This document shows, piece after piece, positions 18,562-25,708 of a DNA stretch of 25,708 nt (position 1 is the first letter of the stretch; each line of letters begins with the position of its first letter). The translations under genes were made by a program, and so were the position numbers. The notes beneath the pieces are model-generated. The model was not told where the DNA came from. It saw only the letters and a program-made list of their open reading frames with translations, and made no database searches. Source of the stretch: Ignavibacteriales bacterium (GTDB taxonomy: Bacteria > Bacteroidota > Ignavibacteria > Ignavibacteriales > Ignavibacteriaceae); NCBI GenBank assembly GCA_003142915.1, contig PLNZ01000184.1:1-25708 (forward strand), read 5' to 3'.

Positions 18562-19634
18562 TTTAATGCCCTCAAAAACATGTCAAAAATAAATTCTGTA
18601 TCGTCAGGTCCGGGGGACGCCTCCGGGTGAAATTGCGCTGCAAAAAACGGTTTGGAAATATGGATTATTCCTTCATTGGTTCCATCGTTATCGTTTACAA
18701 ACCATTCACGCCAATCTTCCGGCAGCGTTTCGGAATTAACTGCATAGCCGTGGTTTTGTGAAGTAATATAACATCTTTTTGTACCCATTTCATTACACGG
18801 CTGGTTGTGACCCCTATGTCCGTATTTTAATTTATAAGTGTCTGCGCCTGCTGCAAGCGCCATAATTTGGCTGCCGAGGCAAACTCCAAGTATCGGTATA
18901 CCTGACCGCATTGCTTTTCGGGTATTTTCTATCGTCGTTTTACACATTTTAGGATCACCAGGTCCATTGGAGATTAAAACTCCGTTTACTTTCTCTTGTG
19001 AAAAATCATAATTATATGGTACCCGGATTACAGTTATATCTCTTTTTAAGAACGCCTGGATAATGTTGTTTTTTGTTCCACAATCGACTAAGATAATCCT
19101 TTTCTTACTTCGTGAATATTCTACCGGATGTTTTATGCTTACCTGCCCTGCAAGATCAAGTTTGTTTATGTCTTCAAAATCTATTGGTTCATTTTCATTA
19201 ACAACCACTTTCCCAAGCATCGTTCCTTTTTCACGTAGTTTCCTTGTCAGCATTCTTGTATCGATTCCGTAAACTCCGGGTATCTTATGTTCTTTCATCC
19301 AATCATCAAGCGACCTTTTCGCATTCCAATGTGAATAATTATGAGAATAATCGGAAATTATCAAAGCCCTACAGTGGATTTCTTCTGATTCAAAATATTT
19401 TAATAGTCCGTTTTCTCTTTCATAACCTGGTACCCCGTAATTACCTATCAAAGGAAAAGTACAGACTAATATCTGTCCACAATACGATGGATCAGTCATG
19501 GTTTCAGGATATCCTACCATACCGGTATTAAAGACTACCTCCCCATTAGTATTTCTGTTATATCCGAAAGCAATACCTGTAAATTCGGATCCGTCTTCCA
19601 AAACAAGTTTTGCTGTATTTATTTTATTGCTCAT
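18558..19634 (-). CDS. carA: Carbamoyl-phosphate synthase small (glutamine amidotransferase) subunit
   Basis: 358 residues. It hydrolyses glutamine and channels ammonia to the large subunit. The N-terminal CPSase small-chain domain has [48 protein letters not shown], then a class I glutamine amidotransferase domain with ISNGPGDP. The nucleophile is Cys252 in GVCLGSQ, and His336 and Glu338 in [12 protein letters not shown] complete the triad. The residue after CLG is Ser where E. coli has His, a variation that leaves the triad intact. [12 protein letters not shown]..QILV and PLIGNYGVP match the eukaryote-like branch, as does carB. It is followed directly by carB with a 4-base overlap. The 26-base gap between an upstream terminator hairpin and the ATG suggests leader control. 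The ribosome binding site AAAAGAA is weak. Confidence 0.96.
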   Translation of the reverse strand: [358 protein letters not shown]

Positions 19635-19660
19635 TTCTTTTCGCTTATTTCTTTATTGGC

Positions 19661-19690
19661 AAAAAAATAGCCACTCATTGAGTGGCTATT
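19661..19690 (-). terminator. Intrinsic terminator in the carA leader (candidate attenuator)
   Basis: On the minus strand AATAGCCACTC and GAGTGGCTATT form a perfect 11-pair stem with a 3-base loop, running straight into TTTTTTT. It ends 26 bases before the carA ATG. The next gene upstream (phoH) is divergent, so there is no minus-strand gene for it to terminate. It most likely governs read-through into carAB. The plus-strand side has no T-run. Confidence 0.8.
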
Positions 19691-20013
19691 AAATTATAGA
19701 CTCTTCAAAGTAATTTATTTTTGGTTGTGTTGAAATCCGGTACAAATATTTTTTCAAAAAAGTTTTATAAATATATAGCAAAGAGACTTTATATTCAATT
19801 TGTTAATGAATATTTTTAATGATTAGTTTCACCTGCAATAAATATAAAAAAATGAATTTTGAGCCTTATTTTTCGGGGAATAATTATAAATTTGCAAAAG
19901 TATTGAAATTGTATTCATTAAATCAAATTCCATTCTTTTTTTTAATATTATTTATTGTTAAAATGGATTTAAATCTATTTAATTTGATTATAAGTCAGAA
20001 TCGGGAAATATAG
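19691..20013. promoter_or_regulatory. Divergent spacer holding the carAB and phoH promoters and carAB leader
   Basis: 323 bases, very AT-rich, with no convincing coding region. Both divergent transcription units must start here. A short minus-strand segment GAGTCTAT (19696-19703) can pair with ATAGCCACTC of the terminator stem, with a two-base bulge, and could serve as a weak antiterminator arm. I could not pick promoter boxes with confidence. Confidence 0.5.
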
Positions 20014-21381
20014 ATGCGGACAAATAAAACAACTAAGGAAGCCGGCCACAAAAAATTGCTAAAAGTATTTATTTTGGATACAAATGTGATTCTTCATGAT
20101 GCAACTTGTATAGATCATTTTCAGGAACATGATATAGTAATACCGTTAACTGTTATAGAAGAACTTGATCATTTTAAAAGAGGTAATCAGGTTATCAACC
20201 TAAATGCAAGAGAATTTGCACGTACACTCGATTCCATGACAGGTACGGCATTATTCAACGGAGGTGTATCGATTGGTAAGGGGAGAGGAAAAGTAAAAAT
20301 CGGCATTGCACGGGACTTGGCTGATGAAATAAAAGGTATTTTTAAGGAAGATACTCCCGATCATAGGATCCTTTCGGTAGCTTTTGAGTGGAATAAAAAA
20401 TTTAAAGATAGGACAGTTGTTCTTGTAAGTAAAGATGTGAATCTGCGAATGAAAGCTAAAGCGCTGGGAATACTTGCGGAAGATTATACTACCGACAGGG
20501 TTACCAGTCTGGAGGAATTGTACAGCGGTAAAGAAATTGTTGAAGACTTTGACGATGATTTTATTGTTAAATTGTTCCAGTCTCCATATGAAATGCCTGC
20601 AAAGCAGATACTAAAGAAACTAGATAGAGATGCGGTTCCTAACAAATTTTATATCATACGGAATAGTAGCCGTTCTGTTCTTGCTTATCTTGATTCGGAA
20701 ATGGAATACTTGCGTAAGGTGGATAAAAATATTATTTACGGTATAAAACCTCGTAATGCTGAGCAGACTTTCGCTGTGGATGCTTTAACCAATAATAATA
20801 TTCAGCTTGTTACATTAACCGGTAAAGCGGGAACGGGAAAGACTTTGCTTGCGCTTGCAAGTGCGCTGCATGTCCGGAAATTTTACCGCCAGATATTCGT
20901 TGCCCGTCCCATTGTTCCATTAAGTAATAAAGACATTGGTTTTCTTCCCGGTGATGTGCAAAGTAAAATTGAGCCTTATATACAACCGCTTTGGGATAAC
21001 CTCAGGGTTATTCAAGATCAATTTACCGAGAATGATAAACAAAACCAGCTTATTACAAATATGGTAAAAGAAGAAAAACTTATCATAGAACCGCTTTCTT
21101 ATATAAGAGGACGAAGTTTACAGAGAATATTTTTTATAGTTGATGAAGCCCAAAATCTCACTCCGCATGAGATTAAGACTATTATCACACGTGCCGGTGA
21201 AGGCTCCAAAGTTGTATTTACCGGAGATATTTATCAAATAGATCACCCTTACCTTGATTCTCAATCAAATGGGTTATCATACTTAATAGATCATTTTAAG
21301 GGTCAAAAGTTATATGCGCATGTAAATCTTGAAAAAGGAGAAAGATCTGAACTTGCGGAACTTGCAAGTAATTTGCTGTAA
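20014..21381 (+). CDS. phoH: PIN domain-PhoH family ATPase
   Basis: 455 residues, the two-domain PhoH2-like/YlaK arrangement. The N-terminal PIN nuclease domain covers about 17-150: FILDTNVILHD with Asp22, VIEELDHFKRG, and VVLVSKDVNLRMKAKALG with later acidic residues. The C-terminal PhoH ATPase domain has Walker A GKAGTGKT at 270-277, a Walker B-like FFIVDEAQNL with Asp377 and Glu378, and GDIYQIDHPYLDSQSNGLSYL. Members of this fused family are thought to unwind and cut RNA; the true role here is unknown and no antitoxin-like gene precedes it. GGGA 7 bases before the ATG supports the start. It is divergent from carAB and followed by mnmA 137 bases downstream. Confidence 0.92.
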   Translation: MRTNKTTKEAGHKKLLKVFILDTNVILHDATCIDHFQEHDIVIPLTVIEELDHFKRGNQVINLNAREFARTLDSMTGTALFNGGVSIGKGRGKVKIGIARDLADEIKGIFKEDTPDHRILSVAFEWNKKFKDRTVVLVSKDVNLRMKAKALGILAEDYTTDRVTSLEELYSGKEIVEDFDDDFIVKLFQSPYEMPAKQILKKLDRDAVPNKFYIIRNSSRSVLAYLDSEMEYLRKVDKNIIYGIKPRNAEQTFAVDALTNNNIQLVTLTGKAGTGKTLLALASALHVRKFYRQIFVARPIVPLSNKDIGFLPGDVQSKIEPYIQPLWDNLRVIQDQFTENDKQNQLITNMVKEEKLIIEPLSYIRGRSLQRIFFIVDEAQNLTPHEIKTIITRAGEGSKVVFTGDIYQIDHPYLDSQSNGLSYLIDHFKGQKLYAHVNLEKGERSELAELASNLL

Positions 21382-21518
21382 GAGTAATTCACCTTCGGTG
21401 GATAATGGGAAACCATCATGATTTTTAAATTGATATTGCTTCCGGTAAATTGACTAAAAATTCATCCCATTCTTGCTTATTTTTAAAGCTGATTATTTAT
21501 TTTTTAAAAGTTTATTAG

Positions 21519-22568
21519 ATGAAGATTGCAGTTTTATTATCCGGCGGAGTTGATAGTTCCGTTGCATTGCGTTTGTTAAAAGACAAAGGACACGATCTTA
21601 CAGCATATTATTTAAAGATTTGGTTGCAGGATGAATTTTCCTTTTTGGGAGAATGTCCCTGGGAAGAAGATTTAAGGTTCGCAAGAGGCGTGTGTGAACA
21701 AGCGGGAATTCCTATCGAGGTTATTCCTTTGCAGACTGAGTATTGGGAAACAGTAGTTACCTATACAATTTCGGAAATTAAAGAAGGTAGAACTCCAAAC
21801 CCCGATATTTTCTGTAACAGCTTAATTAAGTTCGGACAGTTTTATGATAAGATAGATCCCTCATTTGAAAAAGTTGCAAGCGGCCATTATGCGAATGTAA
21901 AACTGCATAACAATAAATATGAATTAATAATGTCCCCTGATCCCGTTAAGGATCAAACATACTTTTTAGCATATTTGACTCAAAATCAGTTATCCAGAGC
22001 AATATTTCCAATCGGTGAATTCAAAAAAAGTGAGGTAAGAAAGTTTGCTCATCAATTTCTGCTTCCCACCATGGATAGAAGAGACAGCCAGGGTATTTGT
22101 TTTCTCGGTCAAATTAAATTTGATGAATTTATTAAGCATCATCTTGGCGAGATTAGGGGAGATATTGTTGATATGGATACAGGGAAAAAACTAGGTCGGC
22201 ATAATGGATATTATTATTATACGATCGGGCAAAGGTCCGGCTTGGGTTTATCGGGAGGTCCCTGGTACGTAGTCAAAAAAGATGTAAAAGAAAACATTGT
22301 CTTTATATCAAAAGAAAATCTTTATAAAAGAGAAAAAAACACATTTTCAGTTGGTAAGTTTAATTGGATTTTAGAAGAAAAACCGTCAGTTAATAATTTA
22401 AAAGTAAAAATCAGGCATGGTGCCAAGATGTACAATTGCATACTTGATTTTAAAGATGAAAATGAAGCGGAAGTAAAATTAGATAAGCCTGATCAGGGAA
22501 TTGCACCAGGTCAGTTCGCAGTTTTTTATCAGGATAATTTGTGCCTCGGCAGCGGGGTGATACTTTAA
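21519..22568 (+). CDS. mnmA: tRNA-specific 2-thiouridylase, plant-like subtype
   Basis: 349 residues. It puts sulfur on U34 of tRNAs for Glu, Gln and Lys using ATP and a persulfide. The PP-loop LLSGGVDSS is at 6-14. The catalytic Cys pair is Cys99 in NPDIFCNSLIKFG and Cys194 in DSQGICFLG. TIGQRSGLGLSGGPWYV and a C-terminal beta-barrel ending in FAVFYQDNLCLGSGVI complete the family pattern. The stretch YLKIWLQDEF..GECPWEEDLRFARGVCEQ resembles plant/cyanobacterial MnmA proteins more than E. coli MnmA, which has a shorter form there. The assignment as MnmA is firm; the subtype is from memory of family sequences. There is no clear Shine-Dalgarno; the ATG is chosen because the PP-loop begins immediately. 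Confidence 0.93.
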   Translation: MKIAVLLSGGVDSSVALRLLKDKGHDLTAYYLKIWLQDEFSFLGECPWEEDLRFARGVCEQAGIPIEVIPLQTEYWETVVTYTISEIKEGRTPNPDIFCNSLIKFGQFYDKIDPSFEKVASGHYANVKLHNNKYELIMSPDPVKDQTYFLAYLTQNQLSRAIFPIGEFKKSEVRKFAHQFLLPTMDRRDSQGICFLGQIKFDEFIKHHLGEIRGDIVDMDTGKKLGRHNGYYYYTIGQRSGLGLSGGPWYVVKKDVKENIVFISKENLYKREKNTFSVGKFNWILEEKPSVNNLKVKIRHGAKMYNCILDFKDENEAEVKLDKPDQGIAPGQFAVFYQDNLCLGSGVIL

Positions 22569-22738
22569 TTTAAATATTGAAAAATTCAAAAATGAATAAA
22601 AAATTTAATAAGAGTATTTACTTGAATTATACTTTAAACATAAATTTATCATTTAATAAGTGTTTTAGTAACCTCATTTTTATATTTTTAAAATCATAAT
22701 TAATTGTGTTGGATTAAAATAAGTTGGGAATACGTACT

Positions 22739-23236
22739 ATGTCAAAAACCGAAAAGAATTTAAAAGAAGCTTTTGCCGGTGAAAGCCAGGCAAATCAAAA
22801 ATATAATGCCTTTGCTAAGAAAGCTGAAAGGGAGGGCTTCCCTAATATAGCCCGTTTATTTAGAACTGCTGCCGTAGCAGAAAGAATTCATGCTGAGGGT
22901 CATTTAAATTCAATGGATGGAATCGGAGCTACAGTTGACAATCTTAAGGCTGCTGTGGCAGGAGAAACTTATGAATTTACTGAAATGTATCCCCCTATGC
23001 TTGAAGATGCAATAGAGGAAAATCACAAAGCTAAACGTATGTTTGGCTATGCGATCAAAGCTGAAGCGGTTCATGCTAAATTGTACAAACTGGCGCTTGC
23101 AGTTGCCGAGCAGGGGAAGGATCTGGAAAATGTTGAATTTTATCTTTGCCCTGTTTGCGGTAATATAGAATTTGGGAAACCGGCAGAAAATTGTTCCATT
23201 TGCGGCGCATTAGCTGAAAAATTTATTAAACTTTAA
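22739..23236 (+). CDS. Rubrerythrin
   Basis: 165 residues. Non-haem diiron peroxidase protecting anaerobes from hydrogen peroxide, reduced through its own rubredoxin-like domain. The N-terminal four-helix ferritin-like domain has the diiron glutamates and His within NLKEAFAGESQANQKYNAFAKKAEREG, AAVAERIHAEGHL, GETYEFTEMYPPM and IKAEAVHAKLYKLAL. The C-terminal rubredoxin domain has Cys137/Cys140 (CPVCG) and Cys152/Cys155 (CSICG) as the iron site. I place the start at the ATG at 22739, with GGGA 9 bases upstream; an in-frame TTG at 22724 would place the same GGGA inside the gene. The thioredoxin gene follows after a 233-base gap, so the two are probably separate transcripts. Confidence 0.95.
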   Translation: MSKTEKNLKEAFAGESQANQKYNAFAKKAEREGFPNIARLFRTAAVAERIHAEGHLNSMDGIGATVDNLKAAVAGETYEFTEMYPPMLEDAIEENHKAKRMFGYAIKAEAVHAKLYKLALAVAEQGKDLENVEFYLCPVCGNIEFGKPAENCSICGALAEKFIKL

Positions 23237-23391
23237 TTTATTCGGCGGTTAAGAATTATATACATGTATCTTTTATTAAGTAGTGTAAATAAATCTTTTA
23301 AATATATTTGCATTAAATAATAGGAAATATTTTGATTTATTTAAGCATATTCAACTTAGTATTTTATAGAAGAAAAAATCGTTTAGAGAAC

Positions 23392-23430
23392 ATTGCCAGA
23401 GTAATAATTCATTTGAATCTTTACGGCAAT
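23392..23430 (+). promoter_or_regulatory. Extended imperfect inverted repeat in the thioredoxin leader
   Basis: ATTGCC (23392-23397), GTAA (23401-23404) and ATTCA (23407-23411) pair with TGAAT (23414-23418), TTAC (23421-23424) and GGCAAT (23425-23430). That is 15 pairs with a 3-base bulge, a 2x2 internal loop and a 2-base turn. It ends 39 bases before the ATG. It could be a leader RNA hairpin or a protein-binding palindrome. Confidence 0.45.
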
Positions 23431-23469
23431 ATTGACATCTAATTATTAGTTGAAAGGAAGTGATTATCT

Positions 23470-23805
23470 ATGAAATATACGGTAGAAGGTTCTGATCTGA
23501 ATTTTGAGCAGGAAGTACTAAAATCAGATGTTCCTGTTTTAGTGGATTTTTGGGCGCCGTGGTGCGGTCCGTGCCGTTCCGTTGCACCGATCGTCGATGA
23601 AATAGCTATTGAATATCATGGAAAGCTGAAGGTTGTAAAATTAAATACGGATGATAACCAGGAAGTTGCTATCCGTTACGGAATAAGAAGCATTCCTACA
23701 TTAGGTTTATTCAATAATGGTCAGGTTGTTGACGGTATTATAGGCGCTGTACCAAAGAACTTGATTGAAAATAGAATAAAACCTTTTATTCATGAAATTA
23801 ATTAA
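23470..23805 (+). CDS. trxA: Thioredoxin
   Basis: 111 residues, the standard single-domain length, cytoplasmic thiol-disulfide reductant. The active site WCGPC has Cys32 and Cys35 within VDFWAPWCGPCRSVAPIVDEIA. The cis-proline follows in RSIPTLGLFNNGQVV, and buried Asp26 is conserved. AAAGGAAGTG about 8 bases before the ATG is a strong ribosome binding site. A terminator follows immediately, so it is the last or only gene of its transcript. It likely works with a thioredoxin reductase encoded elsewhere; the neighbouring rubrerythrin suggests an oxidative-stress setting. Confidence 0.96.
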   Translation: MKYTVEGSDLNFEQEVLKSDVPVLVDFWAPWCGPCRSVAPIVDEIAIEYHGKLKVVKLNTDDNQEVAIRYGIRSIPTLGLFNNGQVVDGIIGAVPKNLIENRIKPFIHEIN

Positions 23806-23812
23806 TTAATAG

Positions 23813-23837
23813 GGCAGGTAAACTCCTGCCTTTTTTT
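23813..23837 (+). terminator. Rho-independent terminator after trxA
   Basis: GGCAGG (23813-23818) pairs with CCTGCC (23825-23830), 6-base loop, followed by seven T residues. It starts 7 bases after the stop codon and works only for the plus strand. Confidence 0.9.
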
Positions 23838-23944
23838 CATACCCAAAACAGTCTATAATTAACAAGATAAACTTTAATAATTCTCAAAGCATAATTTTTT
23901 AAATTAGGAAAAATTTGAAAGGGTTGTTTGTACTTTTTTTTAAG

Positions 23945-24406
23945 TTAATCTTCTATTTGAATCTTATCGGAGATTTCATTTGTGTTATCCGGTTTAGTCG
24001 GGAATAGGTGAGTTAATACGTCCCCAGCCTTATCAATACCGTGTAAAATCCCTTTACAAAATTCTCCGTTGATAAACATAGTCTGCATTTCTTCTTTAAT
24101 CTCATCCCAAGTATTTTGAAATACTTTTTCTTTTATCCCACTGTCTGTTAAAATATAAAATTGCCTGCCTTCAAGAAGAATAAAAATTAGAATAGCTGTT
24201 TTATCGCGTGTTTTCCCGATTCCTAAACGCAAAAATTCTGCCTGTGCGAGTTCTTTAACCGATTTTCCCCTGTTAGGGAAATGGCGGTGTTCTCTAATGG
24301 TAACGCAGATTTTTCCGGTTGTTTTCTTCTCTCTTTCTTTAATTTTATGGGAGATGCGGAGAAGTTCATCGTCGTTAATAAAGTGGTATATTAATCTTTT
24401 TTCCAT
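23945..24406 (-). CDS. Soluble TPM-domain protein
   Basis: 153 residues. The TPM (YgcG/TLP18.3-type) fold is recognised by the order TTGKICVTIREHR, KSVKELAQAEFLRLGIGKTRDKTAILIFILLEGRQFYILTDSGIKEKV, and a terminal helix-rich part with a Gly-Glu-Phe motif near the end of the domain. Unlike classical YgcG proteins it has no signal peptide, membrane segment or Gly-rich tail, so it should be cytoplasmic. Family members have been proposed to act as phosphatases or in membrane-protein turnover, but no function is certain. The start is taken at the ATG at 24404-24406; a TTG at 24448 would add 14 unrelated residues. Neither has a clear Shine-Dalgarno. A terminator separates it from the lipoprotein gene upstream, so it has its own promoter. 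Confidence 0.8.
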   Translation of the reverse strand: MEKRLIYHFINDDELLRISHKIKEREKKTTGKICVTIREHRHFPNRGKSVKELAQAEFLRLGIGKTRDKTAILIFILLEGRQFYILTDSGIKEKVFQNTWDEIKEEMQTMFINGEFCKGILHGIDKAGDVLTHLFPTKPDNTNEISDKIQIED

Positions 24407-24479
24407 ATTGAAACAATTTTTATATATAAAAGTATGAAAGAATGGCAAATATTACAATAAAGAATATTATAAAGGCAAT

Positions 24480-24507
24480 AAAAAAATGCAGTGAATTTAT
24501 CACTGCA
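24480..24507 (-). terminator. Rho-independent terminator after the DUF4097 lipoprotein gene
   Basis: On the minus strand TGCAGTG and CACTGCA form a perfect 7-pair stem with a 7-base loop, followed by seven T residues. It lies 24 bases after the gene's stop codon. Confidence 0.8.
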
Positions 24508-24531
24508 CTTCTAACCATACAATGAAAATAA

Positions 24532-25470
24532 TTATTTTTTTGAGACAGATATATTTCCGCCCGAAGTTTTTGCAGTAAGCTCATTTCCGCCGTTATTAAG
24601 ATCAGCTTCATATTTACCGGATGATATGTTGGTTACATTGTTTCCGGGAAAATCGCAGTGTATACTCCCTCCCGAAGTTGACATCCTTGCATTAGCGCTG
24701 AAATCGTGCGGAAGTTTGAGTGTAATATCACCCCCGGAAGTTTCTAAATGAATACCCATATTTTGCCCGGTATAATCTAATTCAATATCTCCGCCGGAAG
24801 TACTGGCGTCTATTTTACCATTGCCGCCTTTTAAAATGATACTGCCTCCGGAAGTATAAGCCGAAATGTCACCGTTAAAACCAACTGATTTAATATCGCC
24901 GCCGGATGTCTTTAGATCGAGATTGCCTGTAGTACTATCCAAATTAACCTCACCGCCCGAAGTTGAAACTATAGCGCTCCCGTTTGTATTTCTAATAATA
25001 ATATCGCCGCCGGAAGAGCCTAATTCTATCCTTCCGTTTAGATCCTCCAATCGAATATCACCTCCGCTGCTGGATACTTTAGCGTTATAAGTTCGGGGAA
25101 GTCGTATTTCAAATCTTAACTTAATTCCTCTGCCGAAGTTGAAAAAGTTCCAGTTGTCGTGCCCTACGGCAGTTATAGTAACACCCTCATCGCTTTCATT
25201 AAAATCAAATTTAACTCTTTTCTCTGCCCTATTATTTCCGAATATCTTGATATAAACCTGCGGCTCATCGGAAGTAGTAATTGTAACGTCACCGGAATAA
25301 GCTCTCAGCTTAAAATTTTTTCCAGGCATTGTATTGAATGTTTTTTCATGAAGTATCATGTAGCTCGAATCCTCTAATTCGGTATAATGACTGCATGCGA
25401 GGGAGGAAAAACCTAAAAGTATCATCACCGGAATAAAATATCCCCTACCTACGAAATATATTTTTCTCAT
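24532..25470 (-). CDS. DUF4097-type lipoprotein with 18-residue SGG repeats
   Basis: 312 residues. The N-terminus MRKIYFVGRGYFIPVMILLGFSSLAC is a signal peptide with a lipobox-like SLAC (Cys26), so it is probably a lipoprotein facing the periplasm. After a short beta domain (LRAYSGDVTITTSDEPQVYI...) come five units of exactly 18 residues beginning SGGDI, then units of 20 and 21, and last partial copies, matching the putative adhesin/DUF4097 (LiaG-like) beta-helix family. Each turn would place S-G-G at the same corner of a right-handed solenoid. The repeats diverge at codon level, so they are old, not a recent expansion. The partner and role are unknown; relatives often sit near envelope-stress genes. 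AAGAGA just before the ATG supports the start. Confidence 0.85.
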   Translation of the reverse strand: MRKIYFVGRGYFIPVMILLGFSSLACSHYTELEDSSYMILHEKTFNTMPGKNFKLRAYSGDVTITTSDEPQVYIKIFGNNRAEKRVKFDFNESDEGVTITAVGHDNWNFFNFGRGIKLRFEIRLPRTYNAKVSSSGGDIRLEDLNGRIELGSSGGDIIIRNTNGSAIVSTSGGEVNLDSTTGNLDLKTSGGDIKSVGFNGDISAYTSGGSIILKGGNGKIDASTSGGDIELDYTGQNMGIHLETSGGDITLKLPHDFSANARMSTSGGSIHCDFPGNNVTNISSGKYEADLNNGGNELTAKTSGGNISVSKK

Positions 25471-25708
25471 TACTATCTCTTGTTAGTTTATCTATTAGAC
25501 TTAGATTTCTTATAAAAGGTTACTATTGTAAAATATTTAACCTCAATATATTCTTTCAAACAATAAATTCCATAATTTAAATGACTGCCGGTTTATACAA
25601 TAAAACAACGGCAATGTATATAAAACTTATAATATCTCAGGGATACATGAATGGCTCTATTTATATAAAATAATTACGGCTTAATAGCGAATAATCTTTG
25701 ATTATAAA
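25471..25708. other. Spacer at right edge, promoter region of the lipoprotein gene
   Basis: AT-rich; no coding region or RNA gene seen. TGCCG (25586-25590) and CGGCA (25609-25613) form a small inverted repeat of uncertain meaning. The lipoprotein promoter should lie here. Confidence 0.5.

Noticed and set aside
19829..19933. Minus-strand 34-codon frame in the carAB leader, considered as a leader peptide
   Set aside because: No good ribosome binding site, no run of regulatory codons, and it ends well over 100 bases before the terminator, too far for classical ribosome-coupled attenuation.
19819..20013. Plus-strand reading frame of 64 codons ending directly before phoH
   Set aside because: AT-rich composition, no recognisable domain, no ribosome binding site; it lies in the divergent promoter region and its product looks like random translated AT-rich DNA.
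21389..21416. Two small hairpins (CACC-TTC-GGTG and ATGG-GAAA-CCAT) after phoH, considered as a terminator
   Set aside because: Short stems of four pairs and no T-run; not enough to call a terminator.
24420..24518. Minus-strand 32-residue hydrophobic peptide between the lipoprotein and TPM genes
   Set aside because: Its coding sequence runs through the intrinsic terminator at 24480-24507 and has no ribosome binding site, so it is unlikely to be expressed.

Overview
The window looks like a stretch of chromosome from an AT-rich member of the Bacteroidota/Ignavibacteriota side of the tree, most likely an Ignavibacteria-like organism. Three things point there. The carAB pair is of the eukaryote/CAD-like type also found in that group. 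There are M13 and tricorn-like S41 exopeptidases, a mono-haem cytochrome c and a rubrerythrin, which suits a facultative or anaerobic lifestyle. Several genes still have recognisable Shine-Dalgarno sequences, which argues against core Bacteroidia. No rRNA, tRNA, CRISPR array, transposase or prophage gene was seen. The taxonomic placement is inference from reading proteins by eye.

Layout. 1-1.9 kb: a long-chain acyl-CoA synthetase whose true start lies left of the window. 2.1-6.8 kb: a four-gene drug-efflux operon (TetR-type repressor, EmrA/HlyD adaptor, EmrB/DHA2 14-TM exporter, TolC-like outer-membrane channel), with a good inverted-repeat operator candidate just before the repressor gene. 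6.8-9.6 kb: a secreted M13 zinc peptidase with a terminator, then a periplasmic cytochrome c. 9.65-12.9 kb (minus): a large exported tricorn-like S41 protease. Divergent from it at 13.0-13.6 kb is a LolA/lipoprotein-sorting-like gene that has lost its start and signal peptide, probably a remnant. 13.7-14.9 kb (minus): a membrane-anchored metallophosphoesterase. 14.9-15.4 kb: a non-coding gap holding a structured, repeat-like palindromic element. 15.4-19.6 kb (minus): carA-carB, overlapping by ATGA, preceded by an intrinsic terminator inside the carA leader that I read as an attenuator. 20.0-22.6 kb: a PIN-PhoH ATPase and a plant-like MnmA tRNA thiolase. 22.7-23.8 kb: rubrerythrin and thioredoxin, the latter with an extended imperfect hairpin in its leader. 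23.9-25.5 kb (minus): a soluble TPM-domain protein and a DUF4097-type lipoprotein built from 18-residue SGG repeats.

How the genes work together. The efflux genes form one self-regulated transport unit spanning both membranes. The two carbamoyl-phosphate synthetase subunits form one enzyme feeding pyrimidines and arginine. Rubrerythrin and thioredoxin are both redox/oxidative-stress proteins, though they seem separately transcribed. Most other genes are single housekeeping or envelope genes. I do not see a clearly new multi-gene system. The most unusual items are regulatory or decay features: the carAB leader terminator, the TetR operator, the trx leader hairpin, the intergenic palindromic element and the 5'-truncated LolA-like gene.
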